The notes under the pieces: generated by a model | The model's input: only the letters and a program-made list of their open reading frames with translations | The model's database searches: none | What the model was told of the DNA's origin: nothing | Made by a program: the position numbers and the translations under genes | DNA from: Furcasterigmium furcatum | Lineage: Eukaryota; Ascomycota; Sordariomycetes; Glomerellales; Plectosphaerellaceae | Reading direction: 5' to 3' | Assembly: GCA_001599815.1 (NCBI GenBank) | Contig: BCIA01000001.1 | Span: 1,306,934-1,370,933, forward strand | Length of the DNA: 64,000 bases | Shown here: positions 36,564 through 46,000 of the stretch, one piece after another | How positions within the stretch are numbered: the first letter of the stretch is position 1 | Layout: each line of letters begins with the position of its first letter

Positions 36564-38433
36564 CTACTTCCACTCTGCCTTTGTCTTCGGCTTAATGTCA
36601 TACTCCTCCATCTCTCCCACAACCAAAGCCTTGGCCTTCTTCGTGCCATCGGTGATCTCCTCCCACCGCATGCATAGCTCTTCAGCGATATGATGGAAGT
36701 CGTCCAGAAGATTCTCCTCCTCAATGGTCTCCCAAACCCTGTATCCACGTGCTCCATCTTCGTCTACTGTTTTCATAACACCCCCGCTCTCTTGGAATAT
36801 CATGAATCTACCCTGCTTGTCGAAACGCTCCCAAGGTTCTTTCCCGTTGGCAAAGTCAAGCCACATCCTCGACATTTCAGCGGACACCCTGCGATGGGAA
36901 GGCGGTAGATGATCGCGCAGTAGAGACCAGATGTAGACATTATCCAGAGAATGATGCGCAAGCCCAGACCAGTCGTTGTCAAAGGGAGACGGGACATCAA
37001 AATGATAGGCGTACACGGACTGGTGCGAGCGGATGAGGGACCAGTTCACGGCCGTATACAGACCGTCGGTGGTGAACTTCTCGATCTTCCAGAAGTTCTC
37101 ATCGTTATCGGCATTCGGGTTGATGTTGTAGAGCGAGGCCAGCCTTTGAGCCTTGGATTCGGAGCCGAGGAAGGACTTAATCCTGTCGGTGAATGCCGCC
37201 GCATTCAGGCTTCGGAACGACTTGTTCCAGATGACGCACTCGTTGGCGACGTCTCCGATCATGATTCACGTGCACCACGATGGCGGCTTGAAGTCCCGAT
37301 ACCCGCTGTATTTCGGCATTTTCTGGCCGATGAGATAGTGGTCATCGCAAGGGCTGAATGTGATGACGGGAATGACCGATACCGGGACCATGGCCGCAGT
37401 CAACTTGTTCTCGTCGATTTCAAGGAGGCGCTGCAGACGCTCCCGCGGTGACAGATTTTCCGGGATCTCGAGCTGGGACAGTATTTTGTCATAGATGCCT
37501 TGGTATTCTTCGACAGACAGAACGCCACAGAGCGGGAGGAGTCCCGACTGGATAATGACGGACGAGAAGAGAGGTTCGTTTCGGAGGAGGTGCACATTGG
37601 CAGACACTGTCAGGTTAACCGTCAGTTCCCGAGTTTTCCACCATCAGCATGCATACCAGAAGAACCTGGACCTGCCGTGGAGGTTGTACTTACCGCCTCC
37701 AGCACTTTGGCCGAATAGAGTCACTCTCGCAGGATCTCCGCCGAAGGCTTGAATGTGTCGTTGCACCCACCGAAGCGACTCGACCTGGTCCCAGAGTCCG
37801 TAATTACCAACTCCCTGCTCTCCAAATTCGAGGTTGTACTCGCGAATTTCCTTGCTCGCCAAGAAACCAAAGACTCCTAGCTGAAAGTTGACCGAAATGA
37901 TAATGGTTGGTTCCTGGAGGTCTTTGGAGATGTCGGCCAGAGCTCGTCCATCGTAGATTGCCGCGCCGCCGGCCGCGTATACAAATGCACCTCCATGCAT
38001 GAACGCCATGACAGGGTACCCGCGATGCGCCTCAGGAGGAGAGGGTTTGCCGGGCACAGAGATGTTCAGGCTGAGACAGTCAGTGGAACTGGTGGTCAGG
38101 TTCTCAACCCATGGTCTGCTCGGGCTTGGAATGGGATAGAAGTCTCTTGGAGGCTGGCAGGGAAACGGCCTTCGCAAACCATATCATCATCAGCGACACT
38201 GAACCGAGCTGGGAGGGATGAATAGAGTTGAGTGTTGCTTACCCTAGCTTGGTGCCATCCCATTTTCCCTCAGGCCAGCGGCCCGGGAAGGGCTGCGAGC
38301 GACGAAACCGTCCGGGGATGACTGCATAAGGCACACCCGTGTACTGGCATATTTTCCCATCAAAGCACAAGCCTGTCAAGGTACCCAGCTCAGGGACCTC
38401 GAGGTCGACGGGGCTCCACTCCCTGCGATTCAT
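36564..38433 (-). pseudogene. Type B carboxylesterase with an in-frame TGA (probable pseudogene)
   Basis: Alpha/beta-hydrolase of the carboxylesterase/lipase family. Exons are 38433-38243, 38169-37694 and 37606-36564; phases fit, giving 569 codons, close to the family's ~550. Family marks are CQYTGVPYAVIPGRFRRSQP, DCLSLNISVP, PVMAFMHGGAFVYAAGG (oxyanion hole), GNYGLWDQVESLRWVQRHIQ, FGGDPARVTLFGQSAGG (nucleophile Ser) and FDNDWSGLAHHSLDNVYIW (catalytic His). Codon 336, at 37268-37266, is TGA between PPSWCT and IMIGDVANECVIW, with the same frame open on both sides. In relatives this is a continuous strand region. A CGA (Arg) to TGA change is the simplest explanation. A sequencing error or readthrough would make it functional. 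Confidence 0.85.
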
Positions 38434-38639
38434 CTTGCAACGTGTAGATAGGTAGTAAGCGGATGAAGACTGGGCGATGTCACGAGACAGTATCTGGTAG
38501 GTTTCTCAATGTTGACCGCGTAGCCTTCCAGGTTGTCTGATACGTCAGGAGTGACATCGGAACTTATATGACCTGCCCGGGCGTGGGACCGTGGGGCGCG
38601 AGGGCCGTGATTTTTTGCCGAACTAGGAAATCGACTTAG
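38434..38639. other. Short spacer, esterase promoter side
   Basis: Only about 200 bp separate the esterase start from the truncated P450 fragment on the other strand. The breakpoint of the P450 fragment is near 38636. Confidence 0.4.
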
Positions 38640-38981
38640 CTGGGACTCTTCCCTGAGCCGGACGAATGGATCCCCGAGCGCTGGATCAACCAGACCCCCG
38701 AGAAGCTGGCTGAGATGAGGAGATGGTTCTGGGCATGGGGAAGTGGAGGTGCCATGTGTATCGGCAGCAACATTGCCACTCATTGTGAGTGAACATTGTG
38801 TTTTTCTGCGAGCAGAATGAGGACGTTTGCTCATGCCCACGCAGCCATGAAGCACTGCATCGCCGGTGTGTACACCAACTATAAAACAACGGTCGTGGGC
38901 GAAAATGACATGGTGCTGGCCGAGGGATTCACTGCAGGGCCCAGGGGCGGTAAGCTTGACGTCAGGTTCGAGCATCTGTGA
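38640..38981 (+). pseudogene. 3' fragment of a cytochrome P450
   Basis: The reading frame from 38640 gives FPEPDEWIPERWINQTPEKL, then EMRRWFWAWGSGGAMCIGSN with the heme-ligand Cys in a GSGGxxCxG context. After a short interruption in the same frame comes MRTFAHAHAAMKHCIAGVYT, then TAGPRGGKLDVRFEHL and a stop. This is the order and spacing of the last ~100 residues of a fungal P450 (PERF-like region, heme loop, L helix, C-terminal strands). Between the halves lies a donor-like GTGAGT and a CAG only 31 bp apart, with mismatched phases and an in-frame TGA. The conserved Phe and Arg of the heme loop read Trp and Ala. The N-terminal ~400 residues are absent. Confidence 0.78.
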
Positions 38982-39888
38982 AGGCCGCATGGTCACTCAC
39001 GCGGGATCCGCCCTCCCTCCAAGCATCCATTCAAGCTCTTCAGCGAGTTTGCCATCCGTGGACATCCATGGATGTCTCAGGCATTTCGTTTTACTTTTAC
39101 ACACATGTCCACAGAAGAGGAATAAAACAAATTTCATTCGAATAGGACCGTTACTATACTTTTGAACTCCTCAGACCCCTTCTCCCTGGCCTTTAGGAGG
39201 TGGTATCTCGGACTCTTCCTTCTTGGCATCGGAGCTAGAAATCGTCGAAGGCTTGCGGGGTACGGGCATGGGATTTGGTCGAGCCCGAAGGGAGTCCAAC
39301 TGTAGACAATCGCAACTATACATAGAGATGCGAGTAGACCGGGGCGGATAAACCATGAGCGAGCCGGCACCTTAGGCATCCTGCGTTGAGGACGCTAGGA
39401 CCTAGGCGGGCTGGCCCCTTTCCCCTTTCCCTTTCCAGGGAACAGTGCCCATCATCTCCCCTACATCCAGAGCCGCGTAAAGCTAACAAAGTTCGAGTAA
39501 TGACCGGGGCGGTATGAGCCGCGGGTGGGTGGTTGACATTGCATTGATTGTGGTGGTCGGAGGAGACTAAGTTGGGTTCGGGCGGCGATGCTGACTAACC
39601 CCTAACAGTCGAGACACGCTGAGTCAGCCAGGCTTCACCATAAGACGACGGAGGACGGTTGGGCGGCCCACTCAAGCTCCGAAGCTCTGCCGAACGGAGC
39701 AGACCCCTGCAGCTAGCAATTCGGTGAAGACCTCAACTTCCGATCTGCCATCGGACCATTCATCCACCACCCCCCCTCGAAGTTTTCGACACCGCCACCC
39801 CGTCGAACCCGCCGGCTACCCGTTCCCCCGGCGATCCTGCTCACTTCCCGACGACATACCAGCTTCGCAGACCCAGAACCGACCTTCC
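38982..39888. other. Spacer between the P450 remnant and cmc1
   Basis: Promoter region of the + strand cmc1-like gene, CT- and CG-rich near 39740-39870. Two overlapping minus-strand frames of 61 and 81 codons at 39134-39379 are not called, because no family resemblance decides between them. Confidence 0.5.
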
Positions 39889-40478
39889 ATGGCCGCAATG
39901 GCGGCACAACCACCCCCCGCCGGCGCACCCGCCGATCCCCAGCTCAGTGTGCCCTCCCGGAACCCCCTCCCCCTCTCAGCCTCCCAAGAAGCCCAAGTAC
40001 GGGACATCTACTACGCCCGCGTCCGGAAAGCATGCGGCCCCGAGATCAAAGGTACCGACCGCCCCATCCCAGGACCAATGTATCCTCCCTAAGCTCCTCC
40101 GCTCACACACCCCTCCCTCCAGCCTTCGCCGATTGCGCCATGAACCGCACCTTCTCCATCCCCTTCGTCTGCCGCACCCAGCACCGCCTCATGAACGCCT
40201 GCATGGTCTCCCACGCCACCCAGGCCGAACAGGACGCCGCCCGCGAGGAGTGGTTCGCGCGCCGCATCGAGCGCCAGCGCGAGCGGGAGCGCAAGGCGCG
40301 GAAGAAGGCCGGCCAGGAGGACTTCCTCCGCGAGTGGTGGGGGCTCCCCGAGCGGGACGAGGAGACGAAGCGCCTCGAGGAGGAGAAGCTTGCGCGGTCG
40401 GAGCGCGTGGGCGGCTACGCGGCGCGGAATCGGGTGCGGTGGGAGGAGCCGTCCGCGCCGCCGCAGGAGAAGAGGTGA
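39889..40478 (+). CDS. cmc1: Cmc1-like twin Cx9C mitochondrial assembly protein
   Basis: 172 residues, exons 39889-40051 and 40123-40478. The 71-bp intron (GTACCG..TCCAG) lies inside the first Cx9C loop. The spliced protein has Cys49-x9-Cys59 (CGPEIKAFADC) and Cys71-x9-Cys81 (CRTQHRLMNAC), the coiled-coil-helix-coiled-coil-helix fold of the Cmc1 family. In yeast Cmc1 supports cytochrome c oxidase assembly in the intermembrane space after Mia40-dependent oxidation. The C-terminal ~90 residues are an Arg/Glu-rich helix longer than in yeast (172 versus ~110 residues) but common in filamentous fungi. Two nearby ATGs (39889, 39898) are possible starts. Confidence 0.9.
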
Positions 40479-41059
40479 CAGGCCCCGTTTGACCGGGTGG
40501 AAGCCGGCGGGGATGTAGCGCCGCATGTGTCGTATCGTGCCACGTCGCGCGGCTGTGTATAAAATAGGCATATATGTGTGTAAGTACGGGCGTTCTGGGC
40601 GGCATTTAGCATAGGGAGGTCAGTCACCCTGCTCTTTGGCGTAGATGAGCTGTAAATGTATCAACAAGACTTCACCAGCTGTAAATTTTGCTTCCTTCTA
40701 GTGCCTGGAGGAAGGGGAGTGGAAGGATAGAGAGGCGGCCCCTATGTCACAGTCATATACTATCAGAAGAAGCCCAGAAATCCTTCAAAACGAAGAGGGT
40801 TTCCCCTCCAAACTTCAGAGAATGGTCCACAGCGAAGTTGGGTAGGCAATCATAAAAATAATCACGTTGAAATCCGTAGAAACAATCGCCAACATGACTT
40901 CGATGTATTTACCAAGCCTTTCCTTGGCTCGCAATGGTCTATCGTCCCAGGATACATCATCCCACGTAACCCTGTTTTCCTTATATGCCTGAACGCCGCT
41001 GCCTCATGGTTCATTTTCACATGTACCATGCACTCTCTCAACTAAGGCCATCAAAGCTT
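40479..41059. other. Convergent spacer cmc1/lys1
   Basis: 580 bp, AT-richer than the coding neighbours. It contains the 3' regions of two convergent genes, and no further gene is seen. Confidence 0.6.
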
Positions 41060-42305
41060 CTAGGGAAGCTCGGCGACCTTCCTCTTGAACAGAGCCTCAG
41101 CCCTCGACCAGACCGGGTCGTTGCGCCAGTCCTTGAGGTTGAGCAGGTGAGGCACCAGGTCAGCGCCATATGTTTCGCTGGCCTCACGGGGCAGGAGGCT
41201 AGGCAGGTGGTCAATGCTGATAACGCTCAGGGGCGGGCCTTCGAGGCCCTCCACGGGAACGGTGGGCTTGTCAAAAGTAGTGGCAACCGTGTAGATAGGA
41301 ACGGGGTTGTGGGGGTTGGTGGTGTCGGCAGATACGTCACACTGAGGCCATGTTGTCAGTATTACATCTTTCTTGCATGGGAGCGCGCAGCTACTTACCA
41401 CCACGGAAAGTTGCCTGTTAGGGGACTTGAGCGACTCGAGGTCCACGAAGGGGCTGGGCAAGGCCGAGCTGAGGTAGATGCAGTTGATGAAGACGTCGCT
41501 CTCCACGATCTCGGAGTAGGGCCCCGACTTGGCCCCCGTCTCGGCAAGATCCCACTTGAGGACGCTCTCGTCATCCAAACCAACGCGACGGCACAGCTCG
41601 ACAGCGCCACGCCCGCAACGGCCCAGGGCGCCGATGACAAGAACGCGCGGCAGCTTGCCGGACTTGGCCTTGCCCTCCTCAACACTTCTCTTGACATCGG
41701 CGATCAAGTCATCCTCGTTGTTGTAGCTCTCGACGGAGGGTAGGGGCTTGCCAGGGTTGCTCAGCTGCCAGGCCCAGTTGCGCAGGGCCAGGGCGGCACC
41801 AGAGAAACCAGCACTCCAACCAAATGCTGCTACACGCACAAAGCGGCCGGGAGAGACCTCCTTCTCGAGGAATTCGAGATCGAGCAGTGTGCCGCCGCCA
41901 CGAGCGTACCGACCGAGGATGTCAGCCCACCCGGCTTGGTTCTTGTAGATGTGGTGGAAGGTGACATGAACGTGCTTGAGAGGAACTAGAGCGCGCGGCA
42001 ATTGTCAGCGATTCCCGTCTTCGTACAAACGTTGTGCAAGGCGGCTGTGACTCACAGTCGTCCTCGAGGATCTCCTTGAGGCCGAGGATGATATGGTCAG
42101 TCGGGGCGTTCACCCAGGAGCCCTCCTCGACAAGAGTGGCTCCGACCTTTTCGAAATCGGTATCGTCGAAGATGCGCACAGGGCTACGCTCGACGTTAAG
42201 GGTGTAGCCGTGCTTGATGAGCTGCTCTGCGGTTGTCGGGGTCAAGGCACTCCGATGTTCCAGAGGCTTGGTTTCTGACCGGAGGTGGATGGTGATTCCA
42301 GACAT
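41060..42305 (-). CDS. lys1: Saccharopine dehydrogenase (NAD+, L-lysine forming)
   Basis: Last step of the fungal alpha-aminoadipate lysine pathway: saccharopine + NAD+ to lysine + 2-oxoglutarate. Exons are 42305-42056, 41985-41399 and 41341-41060, giving 372 residues (yeast Lys1 has 373). Intron 1 is 70 bp. Intron 2 is 57 bp, a multiple of three with no stop, and is recognised only because the joined LSVV-CDVSADTTNPHNP matches the family. Marks are ETKPLEHRSALTP, YKNQAGWADILGRYARGGGT, VLVIGALGRCGRGAVELC (NAD site), SDVFINCIYLS and ISIDHLPSLLPREASETYG. A TGAGTCA motif lies 273 bp upstream of the ATG, fitting general amino-acid control. Confidence 0.97.
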
Positions 42306-42577
42306 GTTGAAGAGGAGGTGACCGCGAAGAGGCTTGTGCAAGTAATTTTGAAAGATTGGCGGGATTCTCCAGCTCCTGTATGCGCTTCTGTAAGGGATTG
42401 GGAACGAATTGATCAAGATGAAGCTCGTCCGAGAGATGTTGATGGGAAAAAGAGTCATGGAGTGGCGGGGCCGGTGACGGCACTCTTGGTGGGATGGAAA
42501 AAGGTGTGGGGCAGAATTAGGTGATTCACATCCATTGGGACGGCGCGGACGTTTTCGCGCCGCTCACCGCCTGAATT

Positions 42578-42584
42578 TGAGTCA
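42578..42584. promoter_or_regulatory. TGAGTCA, Gcn4/CPC1/CpcA-type site upstream of lys1
   Basis: TGAGTCA matches the TGASTCA consensus of the bZIP general amino-acid control activator. It lies 273 bp upstream of the start codon of a lysine biosynthesis gene, a class of gene regulated by this factor in fungi. The heptamer can arise by chance, so the link rests on context. Confidence 0.6.
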
Positions 42585-42734
42585 CCCTGTCGCTGGGCTG
42601 GGCGGTCCCTGGTTCCTGGTTTACCTCGACGAGATGTGCGGCACTGATTAGGTCTAGCGTACTCGTCGCTCTTGCTCAGGCTCGGCTCAGTCCAAGCTCA
42701 GCCACGCTCTCGGCAACATGATACGAATCCGGGG

Positions 42735-42756
42735 GTTGTGCACATTCGTGCACAAC
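42735..42756. repeat. Perfect 9-bp inverted repeat
   Basis: GTTGTGCAC and GTGCACAAC are separated by ATTC. A dimeric regulator could bind it, or it could form a small hairpin. It is ~430 bp upstream of lys1 and downstream of the GH55/S8 stop. Confidence 0.6.
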
Positions 42757-43010
42757 AGTGTACCGAGGACCCCGCCAACCACTATTAACTAACACAACTC
42801 TTCAAGACCGTAGCAATTCACTCGCGACGTAAGTATGAGCGGGGAGGAAGTGGACTTCACGGATGGCGAGTTCCCGGAGCCATCCTGGCCATTTCTCAGA
42901 CAAGAGTCTCCTGCTGCTACGAGGTACATTCTCTCCCGTGAACTGTTGCCAAAGCGAGCGGTTGATAGACCACCCAGAAAGATACACACACACACCCTTC
43001 GTCTCCCTCG

Positions 43011-46000
43011 CTACCACTCGCACTTGACAACGGCGTACAAGTTGCGGTTGTTCAGCGGGAAGCAGTTGTCGACGTACTCATACTCGATGCATCGCGTCCT
43101 CCGGATGCCGTCGCAGGTAAGCGTGCCGACCGCACTCCTGGTTCCCGAATACCTACACGTCCGTCCCTGCGACCTGAACGGCCCGAGGGATGGCGGGAAC
43201 CCCGGGTTGTTGCCGGTGGCGCTGCCCGCGTCCTCGCTCAGGTCAGGCCTGTCGAAGCAGAGATCGACGCCGCTGTTGTGCGGGGCGGAGATGACGTCCC
43301 AGGACCGCCTATATACGCCATTGGTGAAGATCTCGCTGAGCGCGATGTAGAAGAACCCGTTCTCGAAGTCCGGGTTGGGCTGGGGCCCCGGCGGCTGGCC
43401 CGTGCCGTCGCCGCCGCCGCCGCCGGTCCAGGACCACCGGCACGTGCCGCTTGCACAGCAGGCCGGCGAGCTGGACGAGCACCCGGACTCGCCGCAGACG
43501 CAGTCGGGGCAGCTGGCGTTGGCGCAGCAGGAGGGCGAGCCCTCGTCGCAGCCGCTCTCGCCGCAGTTGCACGCGTTGCCCCTGTCGAGCTTGCACCGGT
43601 CGTCGCACGTGGGCTCCGGCTCTTGGGGGCGGGTGGTGGTGGTGCCTGGCGGCCGGGTCGTCGGGCGCGGCGGGTCGGGAATGGACGTCGTCGGCACGGG
43701 GTTCCCGGCGTTCGGGTCCTTGGGGTCGCGGCGGCCCGGGGGCACGCCCGTCGGGCTGGGCTCGCAGAAGAAGCCTGTGCAGAGGCGGCCGCCGCAGCCG
43801 GTGCCCGAGGCGCACGTGGGCGACGGCTCCGGGCCGTTGCTGAATTCGACGTTGTGGCTGTCTCCGCCGCTACCGTCGCCGGGGATCCAGGGGCAGGATT
43901 CCTCCTCGTCCTGCCTCTGGGCCAGGCGCCGGCGCGGGCCCACGGGAAGCCCGTCAGATCCGCAGGGCCGCACGCTCTCGCCCCTCCTGGTCTCGTGGCT
44001 GAGATATTGGTTGATCGTCGGGCAGACCCCGTCCGTGTCCCACTCGTGGCGGGTGTTGTAGTGGGTGAGGCACGAGTATTCCCCGACTTGCCCATTCCAG
44101 ATGACAGGCCTGCGCAGCAGAGGGTCGTTTGGGTTCGGCGCCGTGTCGTCGTTTGGATTGCCCTCTCGATGTACGGCGAAGCGGCGGTGGAACAGTGTGA
44201 TCAGCCTCTTGACATGGCTTGGTTCTGTGAGCTGATCCCGCCACGGCGAGTCCACGGATCGGAAATATGCTGCAAGGCCGGCTACCTGGGGAGCAGCTGA
44301 CGAGTAGCGCAAGCAAGTTAGTCTCATGGGCAGCCGAGTGTATCATAATCTTCTTCATCTTCGGGGACAGGAGTCATTGCCAACTCACCATACGAGGTTC
44401 CGTTCCCCGTCCTCAACCCGTCGTTCTGGCCGGGGGTCGGTATCCTCGGGACCGCAACCCGCCCTCCTGGTGCGTACGTCGTCAGCCAGCGGGCGAACTG
44501 GCTTTTCTCGACCTGTTGAGTATTCCTGTCTGTCATGCCGACGACAATGAGGTTGGGCAGATATCCAAATAAGTCCACCCCATTTGGGTTGCCAAAGCTG
44601 GCTGGCCATTTATGGATGGGCCTAGGCACCGGATATTGGGGATCCCTCTCAATGATTGGGTTATTCTCGGTCCCTGGCCTGATCCTCGTGATGATGGCGT
44701 CGTTGCCTGACGCCACAACCAAGACAGCTTTAGCCACGCGGTCGAGCAGCTCGAGAACGTCGTCTGTGTTGGAGATGGAAGCATTAGCAGGAGGACGGGG
44801 GTACTGCAGACAGACGAGGAGTGCGAGACCAAGGAAAGGGGTTGCTTCTCACAGAGAGCATCGAAGAACGCGAGCTTCTGCTTGTCCGATGGATACCCAA
44901 AGCTCATGTTGATGACGGCCTTGCCCACTCGCCCGTTGTCCACGATGTGGTCCAGCGCGTCGTAGAGCTGCTTCAGGACACGCTCGCCAACCCGGTCCTC
45001 CATGGTGTCACCAAATTCAGGGTTCCTGGGGTAGTCGTTGGCCGTGCCGATGAAGACAACATTACACTTCCGGCATATCCCCAGCCGCGCTCCGACAATC
45101 TTCGAGACCACTGCGGTTCCGTGCGCCCAGAGAGTCCTATCGGGGTTGGGGGGGTGCCCAAATTCAACATCCGGGGTAATGTCCTCGATGGTGCCCTCCT
45201 TGTTGATGATTTCCTGCAGCTCTGATCAGCTGAGATGCTCTCTTCAAGCCCAGCGCTTATGCCTGAGACGGAGCCGATACTCACATCATGGTCTCTCCAG
45301 TAACCCTGCTCATGGACGACGTAGACCCATGAATCCGCACGGTTTGCATCTGTATCTGACGAGTTATCGTAGCGGTACACATAGTCATTTCCCGCTTTGA
45401 CTTCACTGTCGTCTCGGTCCCACACCTTGCCCTTTGGCATCGAGACTTGAGACAGATACCATAGGTGCCGGTGAGTGTGCGTAGCAACAGCTCTCTTGTG
45501 CAATTCGGGTGTAGGGCCCTCAGGTTCGTTGGTTGGCACGGCGTCGAGGCTCGGAGAACTGTCGTCATCATCGGCTGAAGAGAACTCCTCAGATTCAGAA
45601 AGAGGGAGGTCGATCACTCGGTCATAAGGGTCAAACGGTCCGACCTTGCGGTTGAATTCCCCGTAGTAATATGCGTCCTTGACATCGGGCTATGTATTTT
45701 GTCAGGTTAGCCAAGCACCCGGGAGCGCCCTGATCCCTGGAACATGGTTTCATGTTGAGCCTGGCGGTACTTACAGAAGCAAGCAAGGCATCCATCGTGT
45801 CCTTGTCAAGGAAGGGAACCCAGAAGAACGATGTCAAGCCCAGTGAGGACGATTTGATCTCGACGTAGTCGCCCTGGTAGTCGGCGAGCAGTCGAGGGAT
45901 CTCCCCAACTCTTCGGGGATTCGCAGGATACACCACTGCGTTTGCGGGACACCCTGGAGGCGCAGGTGGCGCGTTCGGACCGGGTGTGGGCAGAGGACAG

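Larger units (their letters stand above)
42306..43010. other. lys1 promoter region and 3' end of the GH55/S8 gene
   Basis: 700 bp upstream of lys1. It contains a CPC1/Gcn4-type site and a perfect inverted repeat, listed separately. No additional gene is supported. Confidence 0.6.

Noticed and set aside
39134..39379. Two small minus-strand frames (61 and 81 codons), one with a hydrophobic segment
   Set aside because: The frames overlap and no family resemblance decides between them. A small membrane protein is possible but not supportable.
41342..41398. Reading lys1 intron 2 as coding
   Set aside because: The frame stays open, but the 19 extra residues break a continuous family segment, and canonical GTAAGT and CTCAG ends are present.
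42835..43350. 171-codon plus-strand frame starting MSGEEVDFTDGEF
   Set aside because: Most of it is antisense to the well-supported last exon of the GH55/S8 gene. Only the first ~55 codons look protein-like.
43278..44300. 340-codon plus-strand frame
   Set aside because: Antisense of the Cys/Pro/Gly-rich GH55/S8 exon; its Ala/Gly/Arg composition is a mirror of that exon.
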